This document shows, piece after piece, positions 17,900 through 26,337 of a stretch of DNA of 64,000 nucleotides; the first letter of the stretch is position 1; every line of letters starts with the position of its first letter. Both the position numbers and the translations under genes were made by a program. Under the pieces are notes generated by a model. The model was not told the DNA's origin, did no database searches, and saw nothing but the letters and a program-made list of their open reading frames with translations. The stretch lies in the NCBI RefSeq assembly GCF_038066715.1, contig NZ_JBBUKT010000014.1:1-64000 (forward strand), read 5' to 3'. Source of the DNA: Luteolibacter sp. Y139 (lineage in GTDB: Bacteria; Verrucomicrobiota; Verrucomicrobiia; Verrucomicrobiales; Akkermansiaceae).

Positions 17900-18418
17900 A
17901 TGGAATTCATCGACTACCTCAAGGAGCACCCGCTGATGCTGGGATTGCTGATCGGCGTTCTTCTCGGACTTGCCGCCACGTTCGTCACTTGGAAATCCGG
18001 CTTCGCCGCTCGCCGGACGCTGTCCCGCGACATCCGCAAGCTGGAGAATGAACTCCGCGAGCTGCAGGGGCACCTGAATACGCAGCTCAAGATCAATGCC
18101 CAAGGCAATGACAGCCTGCAGAAGGAACTGGAGGAACTGCGCCGCCAGAATGAAAACCTGCGCGTCAGCCTCGCTTCCCTCCAATCCAAGCCCGGCAAGG
18201 CCGAGCTGCGCCACGCCCAGATCACGGAAAGCGCCGTGCGCCTGATGCGTGAGCAGGCGCCCGGCTTCGCCCCGGCATGGGAGAAAGCCCTGCGCCAGGC
18301 CGAAACCGAGCTGGAAGCCGGCGAAAGCGGGCTGAAAAAACTGGTCCGGCGTGTCATTCCCGGCATCGGCATGAGCGGCAGCACGTCGCCCACCGGCGCG
18401 CCCGAGCACGAGGTCTGA
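17900..18418 (+). CDS. Membrane-anchored coiled-coil protein of unknown function
   Basis: The 172-residue protein has one N-terminal membrane segment (residues 12-31, LMLGLLIGVLLGLAATFVTW), then a coiled coil (about 40-95; LENELRELQGHLNTQL, LQKELEELRRQNENLRVSL) and a helical C-terminal part (AWEKALRQAETELEAGESGL). I do not recognise a family. Its position behind the OmpH-like chaperone suggests an envelope role, but nothing more specific is supported. Confidence 0.8.
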   Translation: MEFIDYLKEHPLMLGLLIGVLLGLAATFVTWKSGFAARRTLSRDIRKLENELRELQGHLNTQLKINAQGNDSLQKELEELRRQNENLRVSLASLQSKPGKAELRHAQITESAVRLMREQAPGFAPAWEKALRQAETELEAGESGLKKLVRRVIPGIGMSGSTSPTGAPEHEV

Positions 18419-18441
18419 GGACGCTTCTGGAAGATTTGCAT

Positions 18442-18480
18442 GGCAGGGACCGCCCCGGGCGGTTCCTGCCATTTTCTTTT
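18442..18480 (+). terminator. Intrinsic terminator
   Basis: A 13-bp stem, GGCAGGGACCGCC (18442-18454) with GGCGGTTCCTGCC (18458-18470), one G-U pair and a 3-base loop, is followed by ATTTTCTTTT. It lies 24 bases behind the coiled-coil gene. Confidence 0.88.
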
Positions 18481-18490
18481 AAGACGGGCT

Positions 18491-18530
18491 ACTGGGAATT
18501 GATAGTCAGGTGATTGGCAGCAATTCCAGT
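18491..18530. repeat. Interrupted inverted repeat upstream of AraC-type gene
   Basis: ACTGGGAATTG (18491-18501) and CAATTCCAGT (18521-18530) pair over 10 bp with one bulged G and a 19-base spacer. The stretch is AT-richer than its surroundings and lies about 140 bases before the AraC-type regulator. It could be an autoregulatory operator; the evidence is only the symmetry. Confidence 0.35.
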
Positions 18531-18671
18531 CCTCCAGACGGCCATTATACGTGAAATCCACTTGTAGGTGGAAAAGTGCGAAATATGTCCCGCCGGGCAG
18601 TTGCCATCGGATAGCAGAACTGTTGACTCTGACTCAGTTCGTCACAGTCCTCCCACAACAGCGGATTCGCA

Positions 18672-19838
18672 ATGGCCCACAGTTCCGACCAAGACATCCT
18701 TAACGTTCTCGATGCCGCCGGCCCGCAGTGGGCTGAATTGCAGGCATGGCGCGTGACCCCCATCGAGTCATCTGCCAACGGAGCGATCACCGTCCACGGC
18801 CCGGCCTTCGTCTATCGCTGGGAAAACGGGCTCGGCCCCGTGAAAGTGTCGTTTTGGACCCAGCAGGAAGGCCGCATCGCCAGCGGCCCCGGCCACCTGC
18901 TCGCCATCGAGCCCGGCCTCGGCACCATCCGTTTGAAGCTGCCCGGCCGTGAGCCCATGGTCATCGGCGCGGTTGAGCCAGCCATTTATCAACAGATCGG
19001 CGAACTCACCGCCGAAGCCCAGTCTTCCGTCCAAGGCCAGGGTGGCGAACGCTGGTCGCGCGACCTGATCATCGTGTCCGCCGCGATGAAGCTCGCCGCG
19101 CTCACCCGCGAAGCCGCCGCCACCGCCAGCGCTCCCGACCGCGGCACCAAGCGCTCCCCGCGCAAGGACCAGCTCGTCACCCAGCTCCACGAGTGGCTGC
19201 GCCCGAATCTCGAAAAGTCGGTGAAGCTCGGCGATGCCGCCAAGCGCTTCGACAAGAGCCCGCGCCAGCTCATCCGCATTCTCAAGGAAACCACCGGTGC
19301 CGGTTTCGCCGAGCACCTCACCATGCACCGCCTGACCCTCGCCCGCGCGCTCCTGATGCGCAGCGGCCAATCGGTCATGGAGGTCGCCCGCGCTTCCGGC
19401 TTCAACAGCCGCGAGCAGTTCATTCGCTCCTTCAACAAGGCCTTCGGTTGGACGCCGCTGCAATTCCGCAAGGCATGGAACCAAGCCGCGCTCAGCGATG
19501 CCGAGCTGGTCCAGCTCTGCCAGGTTTCCGAACGCTCCGCCGTCGAATGGCTGCCCTCCGGCAGCGTCGCCTCCAGCCCCGATGAGGATCACGAAGGCGA
19601 GCCGCACACCGTGGTGGTGGCGAATGCGCTGCACGATATCGTGGAGCTCTTCTGGGTCACCCCGCAGGGCAAGCGCGCCCGCATCGACGTGCTCGAGCGC
19701 GGCGGCATGGTCTTCGTCAACCGCGACACCGGCGGCAGCTGCTGGATCATCCGCGTCCCGGTCTCCGGCAAGGAGCGCTACTTCCGCACGCCTGACGATC
19801 ACGCCCTCGCGGTCGTCACGGCCGAAGTGATGGCCTGA
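18672..19838 (+). CDS. AraC-family regulator with C-terminal VHL-beta-like domain
   Basis: In this 388-residue protein, residues 1-150 form a domain with no recognised family. Residues about 168-269 are a complete AraC/XylS DNA-binding domain: the first helix-turn-helix is around LGDAAKRFDKSPRQLIRILKE and the second around VMEVARASGFNSREQFIRSFNKAFGWTPLQFR. Residues about 305-385 follow the pattern of the von Hippel-Lindau beta domain: VVVANALHDIVELFWV, then GKRARIDVLERGG and GGSCWIIRV, aligning with the human VHL segments that hold N..V.L.W....G......L..G and G.LW. Small-ligand or peptide sensing by this tail is inference. No operon partner is evident. Confidence 0.82.
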   Translation: MAHSSDQDILNVLDAAGPQWAELQAWRVTPIESSANGAITVHGPAFVYRWENGLGPVKVSFWTQQEGRIASGPGHLLAIEPGLGTIRLKLPGREPMVIGAVEPAIYQQIGELTAEAQSSVQGQGGERWSRDLIIVSAAMKLAALTREAAATASAPDRGTKRSPRKDQLVTQLHEWLRPNLEKSVKLGDAAKRFDKSPRQLIRILKETTGAGFAEHLTMHRLTLARALLMRSGQSVMEVARASGFNSREQFIRSFNKAFGWTPLQFRKAWNQAALSDAELVQLCQVSERSAVEWLPSGSVASSPDEDHEGEPHTVVVANALHDIVELFWVTPQGKRARIDVLERGGMVFVNRDTGGSCWIIRVPVSGKERYFRTPDDHALAVVTAEVMA

Positions 19839-19858
19839 GGCAAATCCGGCGCTAGGGG

Positions 19859-20317
19859 TTACTTCCCCTTCTCGCCGGCTTCCTCGATCTTCTCGCCCAT
19901 CCGCTTGAGGAAGTTGCCGGTCTTCTCGGCGGCGGTATTGATGCCTTCCTCGGTTTTCTCACGAGCGACGTTGATGCCGTGCTCGGTCTTCTCGCCCGCG
20001 GTCTGAAGGCCCTCGCCGGTCTTTTGCAGGGCGTGATCGAGATGCTCGCCCGGAGTTCTCGGGGCATTGGGATCAATGACCACCACTCCATCAGCGGGAA
20101 CCGGATCAACGATCACCACACGATCTGCAGGAGCTGGAGTGACAATGACCGCATCGCCCGTCGGCGCTGGATCAACCACCACCGCTGCCTTCCCGGCGGG
20201 AGATTCAAGGACGACCTCTTCCCTAACCTCGACGGCTTTCGGGATTGAGGCGGACGAGTCTTTCTTGCAGGACGGAAGGACCAATAGGACTGGCAGAAGG
20301 AGAAGGCTTGGCTTCAT
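19859..20317 (-). CDS. Small lipoprotein with VDP repeats and LEA-like 11-mer repeats
   Basis: The 152-residue protein has a lipoprotein signal (LLLPVLLVLPSC, Cys17). Residues about 45-85 hold three to four near-repeats of about 13 residues of the type AVVVDPAPTGD / VVIVDPVPADG. Residues about 92-150 hold an 11-residue amphipathic repeat (TGEGLQTAGEK, TEHGINVAREK, TEEGINTAAEK), a pattern like LEA or apolipoprotein helices. An outer-membrane-anchored protein whose helical tail may bind membrane or peptidoglycan surfaces is possible (inference). No known family assigned. Confidence 0.78.
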   Translation of the reverse strand: MKPSLLLLPVLLVLPSCKKDSSASIPKAVEVREEVVLESPAGKAAVVVDPAPTGDAVIVTPAPADRVVIVDPVPADGVVVIDPNAPRTPGEHLDHALQKTGEGLQTAGEKTEHGINVAREKTEEGINTAAEKTGNFLKRMGEKIEEAGEKGK

Positions 20318-20371
20318 GGCTTCCGCAATGTGGCACGCATCCGGCCACTTGGCTAATGGTTAGCCGCAAGG

Positions 20372-20950
20372 TCACCCCAGCGGTTCGACCGTCACGTTGC
20401 GGAACTCGATCTTCATCTTCACGCCTGGATGGACTTGGAAGCCAATCGGGCCGGACTCCTTGGCGGTGTCCGAGACGTATTCGATGACCTGCTTGCCGTT
20501 GAGCGTGACGGTGTAAGTGTTGCCCTTCGCCACCACCTTCATGCGGTTCCAGTCGCCCTCCTTGAGCACGTCCTTCACGCCGCTGGCTTCCTGGGGATAG
20601 CCGCGCTTGCTGCCGATGTAGGGCGAGCCGGTCATGTCGCGCTTCAGCGAGCGGGACACGCCGACCTGGATCTGCTCGTTCTCGTGACGGAGGAAGATTC
20701 CGGAGTCGACGTCGCCGGAGTAGCGGAACTCGCACTCGACGGTGAAGTCCTTGTAGCTCTTCTCCGACCACAGCACCGAGCTCTGCTTCTTATCATCGCT
20801 CTGGCCCGTCAGGACCCCGTCGGCAACGGTCCAATAGGCCGCGCCCTGGGTCTTCCAGCCTTCAAGGTTGGGAGCCGTGAAAAGTTTCTCCGGCTCGGCG
20901 GCAGCGAGGCCCGTTAGAACCAGGATGGCGGAGAACAAATACGATTTCAT
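20372..20950 (-). CDS. Secreted DUF1080 (3-keto-disaccharide hydrolase-like) protein
   Basis: The 192-residue protein has a signal peptide (MKSYLFSAILVLTGLAAAEP), then a single DUF1080 jelly-roll domain with characteristic pieces: LEGWKTQGAAYWTVADGVLTG, DFTVECEFRY, SGIFLRHEN, and the closing GPIGFQVHPGVKMKIEFRNV. DUF1080 proteins are abundant in Verrucomicrobiota and Planctomycetota; some hydrolyse 3-keto-glycosides. The enzymatic role here is inferred from family only. The frame is open to 21109, but ATG 20950 begins a proper signal peptide. Confidence 0.88.
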   Translation of the reverse strand: MKSYLFSAILVLTGLAAAEPEKLFTAPNLEGWKTQGAAYWTVADGVLTGQSDDKKQSSVLWSEKSYKDFTVECEFRYSGDVDSGIFLRHENEQIQVGVSRSLKRDMTGSPYIGSKRGYPQEASGVKDVLKEGDWNRMKVVAKGNTYTVTLNGKQVIEYVSDTAKESGPIGFQVHPGVKMKIEFRNVTVEPLG

Positions 20951-20996
20951 GCTTCCGCTACGTCGGCGGAAGCACGGTCTTTCCCTGAATTTGCAC

Positions 20997-22580
20997 TCAA
21001 ATGCCGCGCCGGCGCTGGAGGAACAGGTCGATGCCGTCCACCAGGGCGATCCACGAGGCTTCGATGATGTTCTCCGAAACCCCCACCGTACCCCAGTTTT
21101 CCTCGCCATCCGTGGAGACGATGAGCACCCGGGTCTTGGCGGCCGTGGCGTCGTGGCTGTCGATGATACGGACCTTGTAGTCCACCAGCGAGACGCCGGA
21201 GATCTCCGGGTAAAATGGCTCCAGGGCCTCGCGCAGCGCCTTGTCGAGGGCGTTCACCACCCCATGGCCTTCAGCCACGGTGTACTTCCCGGTCTCGCCG
21301 ACGTAGAGTTTCACGGTCGCCTCGCACACCGGCTCGTGGCCGTCGCGATACTGGCGGAAGCTGGTGTGATACTCCTTCAGCTCGAAGGGCTTCTCGTAGC
21401 GTCCCAGCTCGCGGCGGATCAGCAGCTCCAGCGAACCGCCGGCCGCCTCGAAGGCGTAGCCCTCATTCTCCAGCTCCTTCACCTTTTGCAGCACGGTCTT
21501 GGCTTCGGCCGAGCCCTTGTCGAGCGGGATGCCGAGTTGCTCGGCCTTGATCAGGATGTTCGATTGGCCGCTGAGCTCGGAAACGAGGATGTTCTGCTCG
21601 TTGCCGACCGCCTTCGGTTCGATGTGTTCGTAGCTGCGGGCAAGCTTCTGCACCGCATTGACATGCATGCCGCCCTTGTGGGCGAAGGCCGTGCGACCCA
21701 CGAACGCCGCACGGGCGAAGTGCGGGTTGTTAGAGACGTCGTCGACGAAGTACGAGAGTTCCCGGAGTTTCGTCAAATCCGGCACCACCGTGAGATCCAT
21801 CTTGAGCTGGAGGATCGGGATCACCGAGGTGAGATTGCAGTTTCCGGTGCGCTCGCCGTAGCCGTTGATGGTGCCCTGGACCTGCACGGCACCGCCTTTC
21901 ACGGCGGCGATCGCATTGGCCACGCCAAGCTCGCAGTCATTGTGGGTGTGAATGCCCACCGGCACATTCGGGATGCGCGCGCGGACGATGCCGCAGATCT
22001 CCATCACTTCTTCAGGCAGCGTGCCGCCATTGGTGTCGCAGAGGACGAGGCAATCGGCGCCGCCTTCCGCGGCTGCCTGGAGCGAGCCGAGCGCGTGGCC
22101 CGGCGAGTCCTTGTAGCCATCGAAAAAGTGTTCGGCATCATAGACCACCTCGCGGCCGTGCTGCTTCAGGTAAGCCACGGTGTCGCGGATCATCGCGCGG
22201 TTTTCCTCAGGCGTGGTGCGCAGGATTTCCGTGACCTGGAGTTCCCAGCTCTTGCCGAAGATGGTCACCACCGGCGTCTCCGCATCCAGCAGCAGCTTCA
22301 CCTGCGGATCTTGCTCCACCGGTGTGTCGGCGCGACGCGTGGAACCGAATGCCGCCAGCTTGGCGTGCTTCAGCTTGAGTGACTTCGCCTGCTGGAAAAA
22401 CTCGACGTCCTTCGGATTCGAGCCCGGCCAGCCGCCTTCAATGTAGTCGATACCGAACGCATCGAGCCGCTCGGCAATGCGGAGCTTGTCGAGCAGCGAG
22501 AGTTGGAAACCCTCGCCCTGCGTGCCATCGCGCAGGGTGGTGTCGTAAAGAAAGACCGGCTTGTCGGAAAGGGCGCTCAT
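20997..22580 (-). CDS. cimA: (R)-citramalate synthase
   Basis: The 527-residue protein has the HMGL-like TIM barrel with DTTLRDGTQGEG near the N-terminus, metal-binding HTHND, and a C-terminal LeuA-type regulatory dimerisation domain (from about residue 400, ending in the usual HDATAAKTRVLIVSTDGEENWGTVGVSENIIEASW stretch). The pattern and length match CimA rather than 2-isopropylmalate synthase. It condenses pyruvate with acetyl-CoA as the first step of the threonine-independent isoleucine route, in the cytosol. ATG 22580 starts the conserved MSALSDKPVFLYDTTL; the longer open frame to 22748 overlaps the next gene and has no family support. Confidence 0.93.
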   Translation of the reverse strand: MSALSDKPVFLYDTTLRDGTQGEGFQLSLLDKLRIAERLDAFGIDYIEGGWPGSNPKDVEFFQQAKSLKLKHAKLAAFGSTRRADTPVEQDPQVKLLLDAETPVVTIFGKSWELQVTEILRTTPEENRAMIRDTVAYLKQHGREVVYDAEHFFDGYKDSPGHALGSLQAAAEGGADCLVLCDTNGGTLPEEVMEICGIVRARIPNVPVGIHTHNDCELGVANAIAAVKGGAVQVQGTINGYGERTGNCNLTSVIPILQLKMDLTVVPDLTKLRELSYFVDDVSNNPHFARAAFVGRTAFAHKGGMHVNAVQKLARSYEHIEPKAVGNEQNILVSELSGQSNILIKAEQLGIPLDKGSAEAKTVLQKVKELENEGYAFEAAGGSLELLIRRELGRYEKPFELKEYHTSFRQYRDGHEPVCEATVKLYVGETGKYTVAEGHGVVNALDKALREALEPFYPEISGVSLVDYKVRIIDSHDATAAKTRVLIVSTDGEENWGTVGVSENIIEASWIALVDGIDLFLQRRRGI

Positions 22581-22648
22581 GGGTGGCGGGGCGCGGAAGC
22601 TAGGGCCACACGCCGCCGCGGGCAACACGCAATCGGGACAGCGTGGCC

Positions 22649-22951
22649 TCAGGTCCAGAAACGAGATCCAGAGAGGAACGCAAAGTATCCCAGACCGAAC
22701 CAGCCCGCCCAGCGGAAGATCAAGGCCTTGGTCCGGCTGCGAAACCACTCAACCACACTTGACCGATCGGCCAGCTCGTCCGCGAACCAAATTGCCGCAA
22801 GGGGATAAATCAGAGTCGCTGCCCCTTCGGGATTGCTTTGGCCCGGACCTGCAAACTCCACGAAGGCGATCAGCAGGACCACCACTACGGAGACGGTTCG
22901 ATGACCGCGCCGATTCTTCAGAACGAAATAATCCGCATCCTCAAAATCCAT
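22649..22951 (-). CDS. Small membrane protein of unknown function
   Basis: The 100-residue protein has two or three hydrophobic segments (TVSVVVVLLIAFVEF, ATLIYPLAAIWFADEL, and WAGWFGLGYFAFL near the end) and a charged connecting part (RSSVVEWFRSRTKAL). ATG 22951 has AGGGAG just upstream; a TTG at 22963 would add four residues. GC is lower than in the flanking cimA gene. No family recognised. Confidence 0.65.
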   Translation of the reverse strand: MDFEDADYFVLKNRRGHRTVSVVVVLLIAFVEFAGPGQSNPEGAATLIYPLAAIWFADELADRSSVVEWFRSRTKALIFRWAGWFGLGYFAFLSGSRFWT

Positions 22952-23028
22952 CGCTCCCTGCAATGAATCACAATGACTTGCACCCGTCGAGACCGATCAC
23001 GACGGGCGCGGAAACGGCTCCGCCGCGA

Positions 23029-23574
23029 TTACGGGCGGATGCCCGCGATCTCGAGGAACTTCTCGAGCGGCATCGCCACTTGGATCTGCGGCGAGGTCTG
23101 GGAAATGTGAATGCCCGAAGCGTTCGCCGGAATGGCGCTGAACTGGAGTTCCAGCTTGGAAATGGAGTCCGGGATCGAGGTCTCGATCTCGCCGGTCAGC
23201 AGGTTCTGGCTGATTTTCACCGGGAAGCCCTTGCCGTGGAGCACCTTGTAGAAAGCGGACTCATCGATTTTCGAGGCGGTGGCGGAAGCAGCGGCCTTCG
23301 GAGCCGCGGCAGCGCGGGTCGCCTTGGGAGCAGCGCCGGCACGGCCTTGGTCGGCTTCGCCGGAGGCCGGGCAGGTGCCGTAGGAGGAAAGGTACTTCCC
23401 GGAAACCCACAGCGGCGAGGCTCCGGCACGGCGGTAGCGCGGGGTATCGACCAGCGTCCACTTGCACTTCGACTTCTCCAGGTCGGCGTAGACGGCGGCT
23501 TCAGTCGCCTCGAGGCCGTTGGCCTGGCGGAGTTCGAGAATCTTGGCGAGCGTTTCGGACGGAATCGTTTCCAT
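23029..23574 (-). CDS. Protein of unknown function
   Basis: The 181-residue protein has no signal peptide. An N-terminal helical part (METIPSETLAKILELRQANGL to about residue 65, containing KCKWTLVDTPRYRRAG and LWVSGKYLSSYG) is followed by an Ala/Lys-rich flexible linker (residues about 70-100) and a C-terminal part (FYKVLHGKGFPVKISQNLLTGEIETS). The two-domain-with-linker layout resembles proteins that tether modules, but no family is recognised. It diverges from the lipase gene at 23664. Confidence 0.7.
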   Translation of the reverse strand: METIPSETLAKILELRQANGLEATEAAVYADLEKSKCKWTLVDTPRYRRAGASPLWVSGKYLSSYGTCPASGEADQGRAGAAPKATRAAAAPKAAASATASKIDESAFYKVLHGKGFPVKISQNLLTGEIETSIPDSISKLELQFSAIPANASGIHISQTSPQIQVAMPLEKFLEIAGIRP

Positions 23575-23663
23575 ATGGCGCGGCGACCGTGGCCGAGCCT
23601 ACCGGCGGGCGCAAGGCCGTTTCCCGCTTCCGCTGCCAGGCATCCCGTGCTTAGTTCCGCCCC

Positions 23664-24329
23664 ATGCTCCGCAAATTGCTGGCCACCTCCGTCCTCGCGG
23701 CGACCCTCGCCCACGGAGGCGAATCCGATGCCAGCCGGATTCCGGCCAAGCGCGTGGTGCTGGTCCACGGGATTTTCCAGAACGACTGGCGCTGCTTCGG
23801 CTTCCTGCGGCACGATTTGGAAGAACGCGGCATCGAGTGCCTGGCGCCGTCCCTGAAGCCGGCCGATGGCCGCGACGGCCTGCCCGCGATGGCTGAGCAA
23901 CTGCGGCGGGAAATCGACCAGCGCTTCGGCAGCAAGGAACGCGTCGTCGTCATCGGCTTCAGCATGGGCGGGCTGATCAGTCGCTACTACCTGCAGGAGC
24001 TTGGCGGGGCGAAGCGCTGCGACGGCTTTTTCACGATCTCCACCCCGCATCACGGGACCAAGATGGCCCATCTCTTCTACGGCGAAGGGGCCCGCCAGAT
24101 GCGGCCGGGCAGCGATTTCCTGACGCATCTGGAGGCGACCGAAAACCGGCTCGGCTCTATGCCTATCGTGTCCTACCGCACGCCCGCCGATCTGATCATC
24201 CGCCCTACCACGAGTTCCGAGTGGGATCGCGCCGTCAACCTCAGCATCCCCTGCCCGCTTCATCCGATGATGACCTTCTCGCCGCGCGTCCGGCGGGACA
24301 TTCTCTCCCGGCTCGCGCCCCCGCGATGA
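23664..24329 (+). CDS. Alpha/beta-hydrolase, secreted lipase-like
   Basis: The 221-residue protein has a signal peptide (LLATSVLAATLAHGG), oxyanion-hole region VVLVHGIFQN, nucleophile elbow GFSMGG (Ser100), a mid-chain TISTPHHGTKMA typical of PGAP1-like/triacylglycerol lipases, and a candidate catalytic His near residue 204 (CPLHPMM). It should act in the periplasm or outside on acyl esters. Substrate not known. Confidence 0.85.
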   Translation: MLRKLLATSVLAATLAHGGESDASRIPAKRVVLVHGIFQNDWRCFGFLRHDLEERGIECLAPSLKPADGRDGLPAMAEQLRREIDQRFGSKERVVVIGFSMGGLISRYYLQELGGAKRCDGFFTISTPHHGTKMAHLFYGEGARQMRPGSDFLTHLEATENRLGSMPIVSYRTPADLIIRPTTSSEWDRAVNLSIPCPLHPMMTFSPRVRRDILSRLAPPR

Positions 24330-24399
24330 CGTGCTGCGCGAAGGCGTAATAGCAAATGGGGGAAAATCGGACATGATGCTCCACGTAAGCAACGCCGAT

Positions 24400-24489
24400 C
24401 CCCCCACGGCCGAACTTGCACCGTCTCCCCCCGGACGGACATCCCCCGGAACAGTCCCCCAGGACAACCCGCTGCCTGCCACTCCCCCC
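24400..24489 (-). other. Cluster of five G-runs on minus strand (possible G-quadruplex)
   Basis: C-runs of 5-6 on the plus strand at 24400-24405, 24427-24432, 24443-24447, 24456-24460 and 24484-24489 give five G5-G6 runs on the minus strand with gaps of 8-23 bases. They lie in the 186-base convergent gap behind the lipase and metallophosphoesterase genes. No intrinsic terminator with a T-tract is seen there, so this may be a structure that ends transcription. Confidence 0.5.
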
Positions 24490-24515
24490 AATCGGCACCA
24501 GCGGGTTCTTCGTTT

Positions 24516-25373
24516 TCAGGCGACCGCTTTCGCTCGCAGAGTCAGAATCGCCAGCTCCGGCGGGCACGCGAAGCGCACGTGCAGGCCGCTGGTGCCAATG
24601 CCACGCGTCACGAACAGCCCCGAATTCCCGCTGGCGTGGTGACCGTAGATGTACTTCTCGCCGTACTTCACCTTGGCCGGTGCATAGCCCGCCACCGGCA
24701 CGCGGCACTGGCCGCCATGCGTGTGGCCGGACACCTGGAGCATGATATCGCGGCGGGCGACCATGTCGTCGAAGTAATCGGGCTCGTGAACCAGAGCGAG
24801 CACCGGCGTGTCCTTCGCGATGCCCTTCAGGGTCGCTTCGGGATCGGGCTTGCCACGCCACACGAAGTCGGTGCCGGCGATCGCGAGCTTCTCGCCCTTG
24901 AGATGAAGCTGGCTGTTCTGGTTGATCAGGAACGAAATGCCGGACTTCTCGAAGATCCGCCGCGTCAACGGGCGTCCGGCATTCCAGCCATCGTGATTTC
25001 CCATCACCGCGAACACTCCATGGGCTGCCCTCGCCTTCTCCAGGATGCGTGCCAGTGGTACGAGAACCGAACTACTAGAAGTCACGTAGTCGCCTCCTAA
25101 CAGAACCAGGTCCAGCTTCTCCGCATTGACCCGGGCAATCGCTTCCTCAACGAGTGCATCATCGCGATCCGGCTCGAAGTGCAAGTCCGCCAGCAGCCCG
25201 ACGCGCAGGCCATCCAGTCCGGCGGGCAAGCCCTTGCACGGCACCTCACACCGCGTGACCGTGAGCCAGCCGGGCTCGATCCACAGGGCATCGGCAAACG
25301 CACCGGTGGTCCCGGCAGCCATCAGCCGCAGGAAATTCCGCCGTGTCACGATCCCGCGCGTGGCTGGTTTCAT
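24516..25373 (-). CDS. Tat-exported metallophosphoesterase
   Basis: The 285-residue protein has a twin-arginine signal (TRRNFLRLMAAGTTGAFA) and the calcineurin-like metal motifs in order: LLADLHFEPDRDD, LLGGDYV, VMGNHDG, LVHEPDYF and VSGHTHGGQ. Tat export implies cofactor (dinuclear metal) loading in the cytoplasm before transport. Family members include YkuE/YaeI-like phosphodiesterases acting on lipid-linked substrates; the substrate here is unknown. ATG 25373 is preferred to the adjacent GTG 25376. Confidence 0.88.
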   Translation of the reverse strand: MKPATRGIVTRRNFLRLMAAGTTGAFADALWIEPGWLTVTRCEVPCKGLPAGLDGLRVGLLADLHFEPDRDDALVEEAIARVNAEKLDLVLLGGDYVTSSSSVLVPLARILEKARAAHGVFAVMGNHDGWNAGRPLTRRIFEKSGISFLINQNSQLHLKGEKLAIAGTDFVWRGKPDPEATLKGIAKDTPVLALVHEPDYFDDMVARRDIMLQVSGHTHGGQCRVPVAGYAPAKVKYGEKYIYGHHASGNSGLFVTRGIGTSGLHVRFACPPELAILTLRAKAVA

Positions 25374-25402
25374 CACCGCGATCGTGACCGCGGACTTGTG
25401 AA

Positions 25403-26116
25403 TTACGAATGAACCCCGGGTGAATTCGTCGTCACCTGTCGCAGCGGGCCTTTACCTCCATCGTGAATGATCCGGACCAAGCTCACGAGGTCGTCCTCCG
25501 AAATGTCGACAAAGGAATCGAGCTGCCGCAGTGCCGCGACGATCTCCTCATGCGAGGGCGCGGTGCTTCCGGCGGGCGGCACCGCCTTGCGGTTCCACGC
25601 CGCGGGATAGCGACGCCAGCCAAAGAAGGAATTGAAGACGATGGCCGCGCCGATCATCACCAGACAATTCGCGAACACGGGACAAAAGACGTAGCGGAAG
25701 CCGAGATCATGCACCGCCGGTCCGCCCAGCACCGCCGTGAGGGCGGTCGCACCACCCGGAGGATGAATGCAATTGAACTGGTGCATCACCCAGATCGAGA
25801 GCGCCACGGCACAGGCCCCGGCCCATTCCGTGGGGCCGATCCATTTCGCGCAGGCCACTCCAATGGCCGCCGCCAGGCAATGGCCGCCGAGCACCGGCCA
25901 TGGCTGGGACAACTGCCCGTGCGGCACCGCGAACAGCAGCACCGCACTCGCGCCCATCGAGGCGACCAAGCCGATATTGTAGGGCAAATGCAGCCCCTCA
26001 CGGCTGATCGCCATCAGGAACAAGATGGAAAGCAAGCCGCCCACCGCGGACACCAATTTCTCGCGCTTGCTGACGACATTCAGCTCGATGCCGAGCCAAT
26101 CCAACGGGGAACTCAT
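25403..26116 (-). CDS. HPP-family integral membrane protein
   Basis: The 237-residue protein has four membrane helices and the family-defining HPPGGATAL segment, preceded by GASAVLLFAVPHGQLSQPWPVLGGH, both typical of HPP proteins (some of which transport nitrite in cyanobacteria and plants). A charged cytosolic tail of about 60 residues follows (SHEEIVAALRQLDSFVDISEDDLVSLVRIIHDGG). The frame is open to 26224, but that would read through a palindromic site, so I chose ATG 26116 (MSSPLDWLGIEL). Confidence 0.83.
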   Translation of the reverse strand: MSSPLDWLGIELNVVSKREKLVSAVGGLLSILFLMAISREGLHLPYNIGLVASMGASAVLLFAVPHGQLSQPWPVLGGHCLAAAIGVACAKWIGPTEWAGACAVALSIWVMHQFNCIHPPGGATALTAVLGGPAVHDLGFRYVFCPVFANCLVMIGAAIVFNSFFGWRRYPAAWNRKAVPPAGSTAPSHEEIVAALRQLDSFVDISEDDLVSLVRIIHDGGKGPLRQVTTNSPGVHS

Positions 26117-26156
26117 AAAAGGAAATGCTCGCCGCTCGCGGCGGGCCGCCGCCTGC

Positions 26157-26177
26157 TTGTATCGTAAGGCGATACAA
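26157..26177. promoter_or_regulatory. Palindromic candidate operator upstream of HPP gene
   Basis: TTGTATCG (26157-26164), spacer TAAGG, CGATACAA (26170-26177): perfect 8-bp arms, 41 bases upstream of the HPP start in an AT-rich island of the divergent promoter region. The arm length and 5-base spacer fit a dimeric repressor site. The regulator is unknown. Confidence 0.5.
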
Positions 26178-26337
26178 ATCAAGCGTCGGATGAAAATCCC
26201 CTCTCCCAGGCAGGTGCCGGACACCTCGCGGGGCTAATCTCGAGCACGAATCGTGATAGATTCCGGATAAGAAGTCACATCTCGGTTTCACATATGCGCA
26301 CGATTGACAGCCGCCCCCGGTCCATGGTCTCTCGCGC

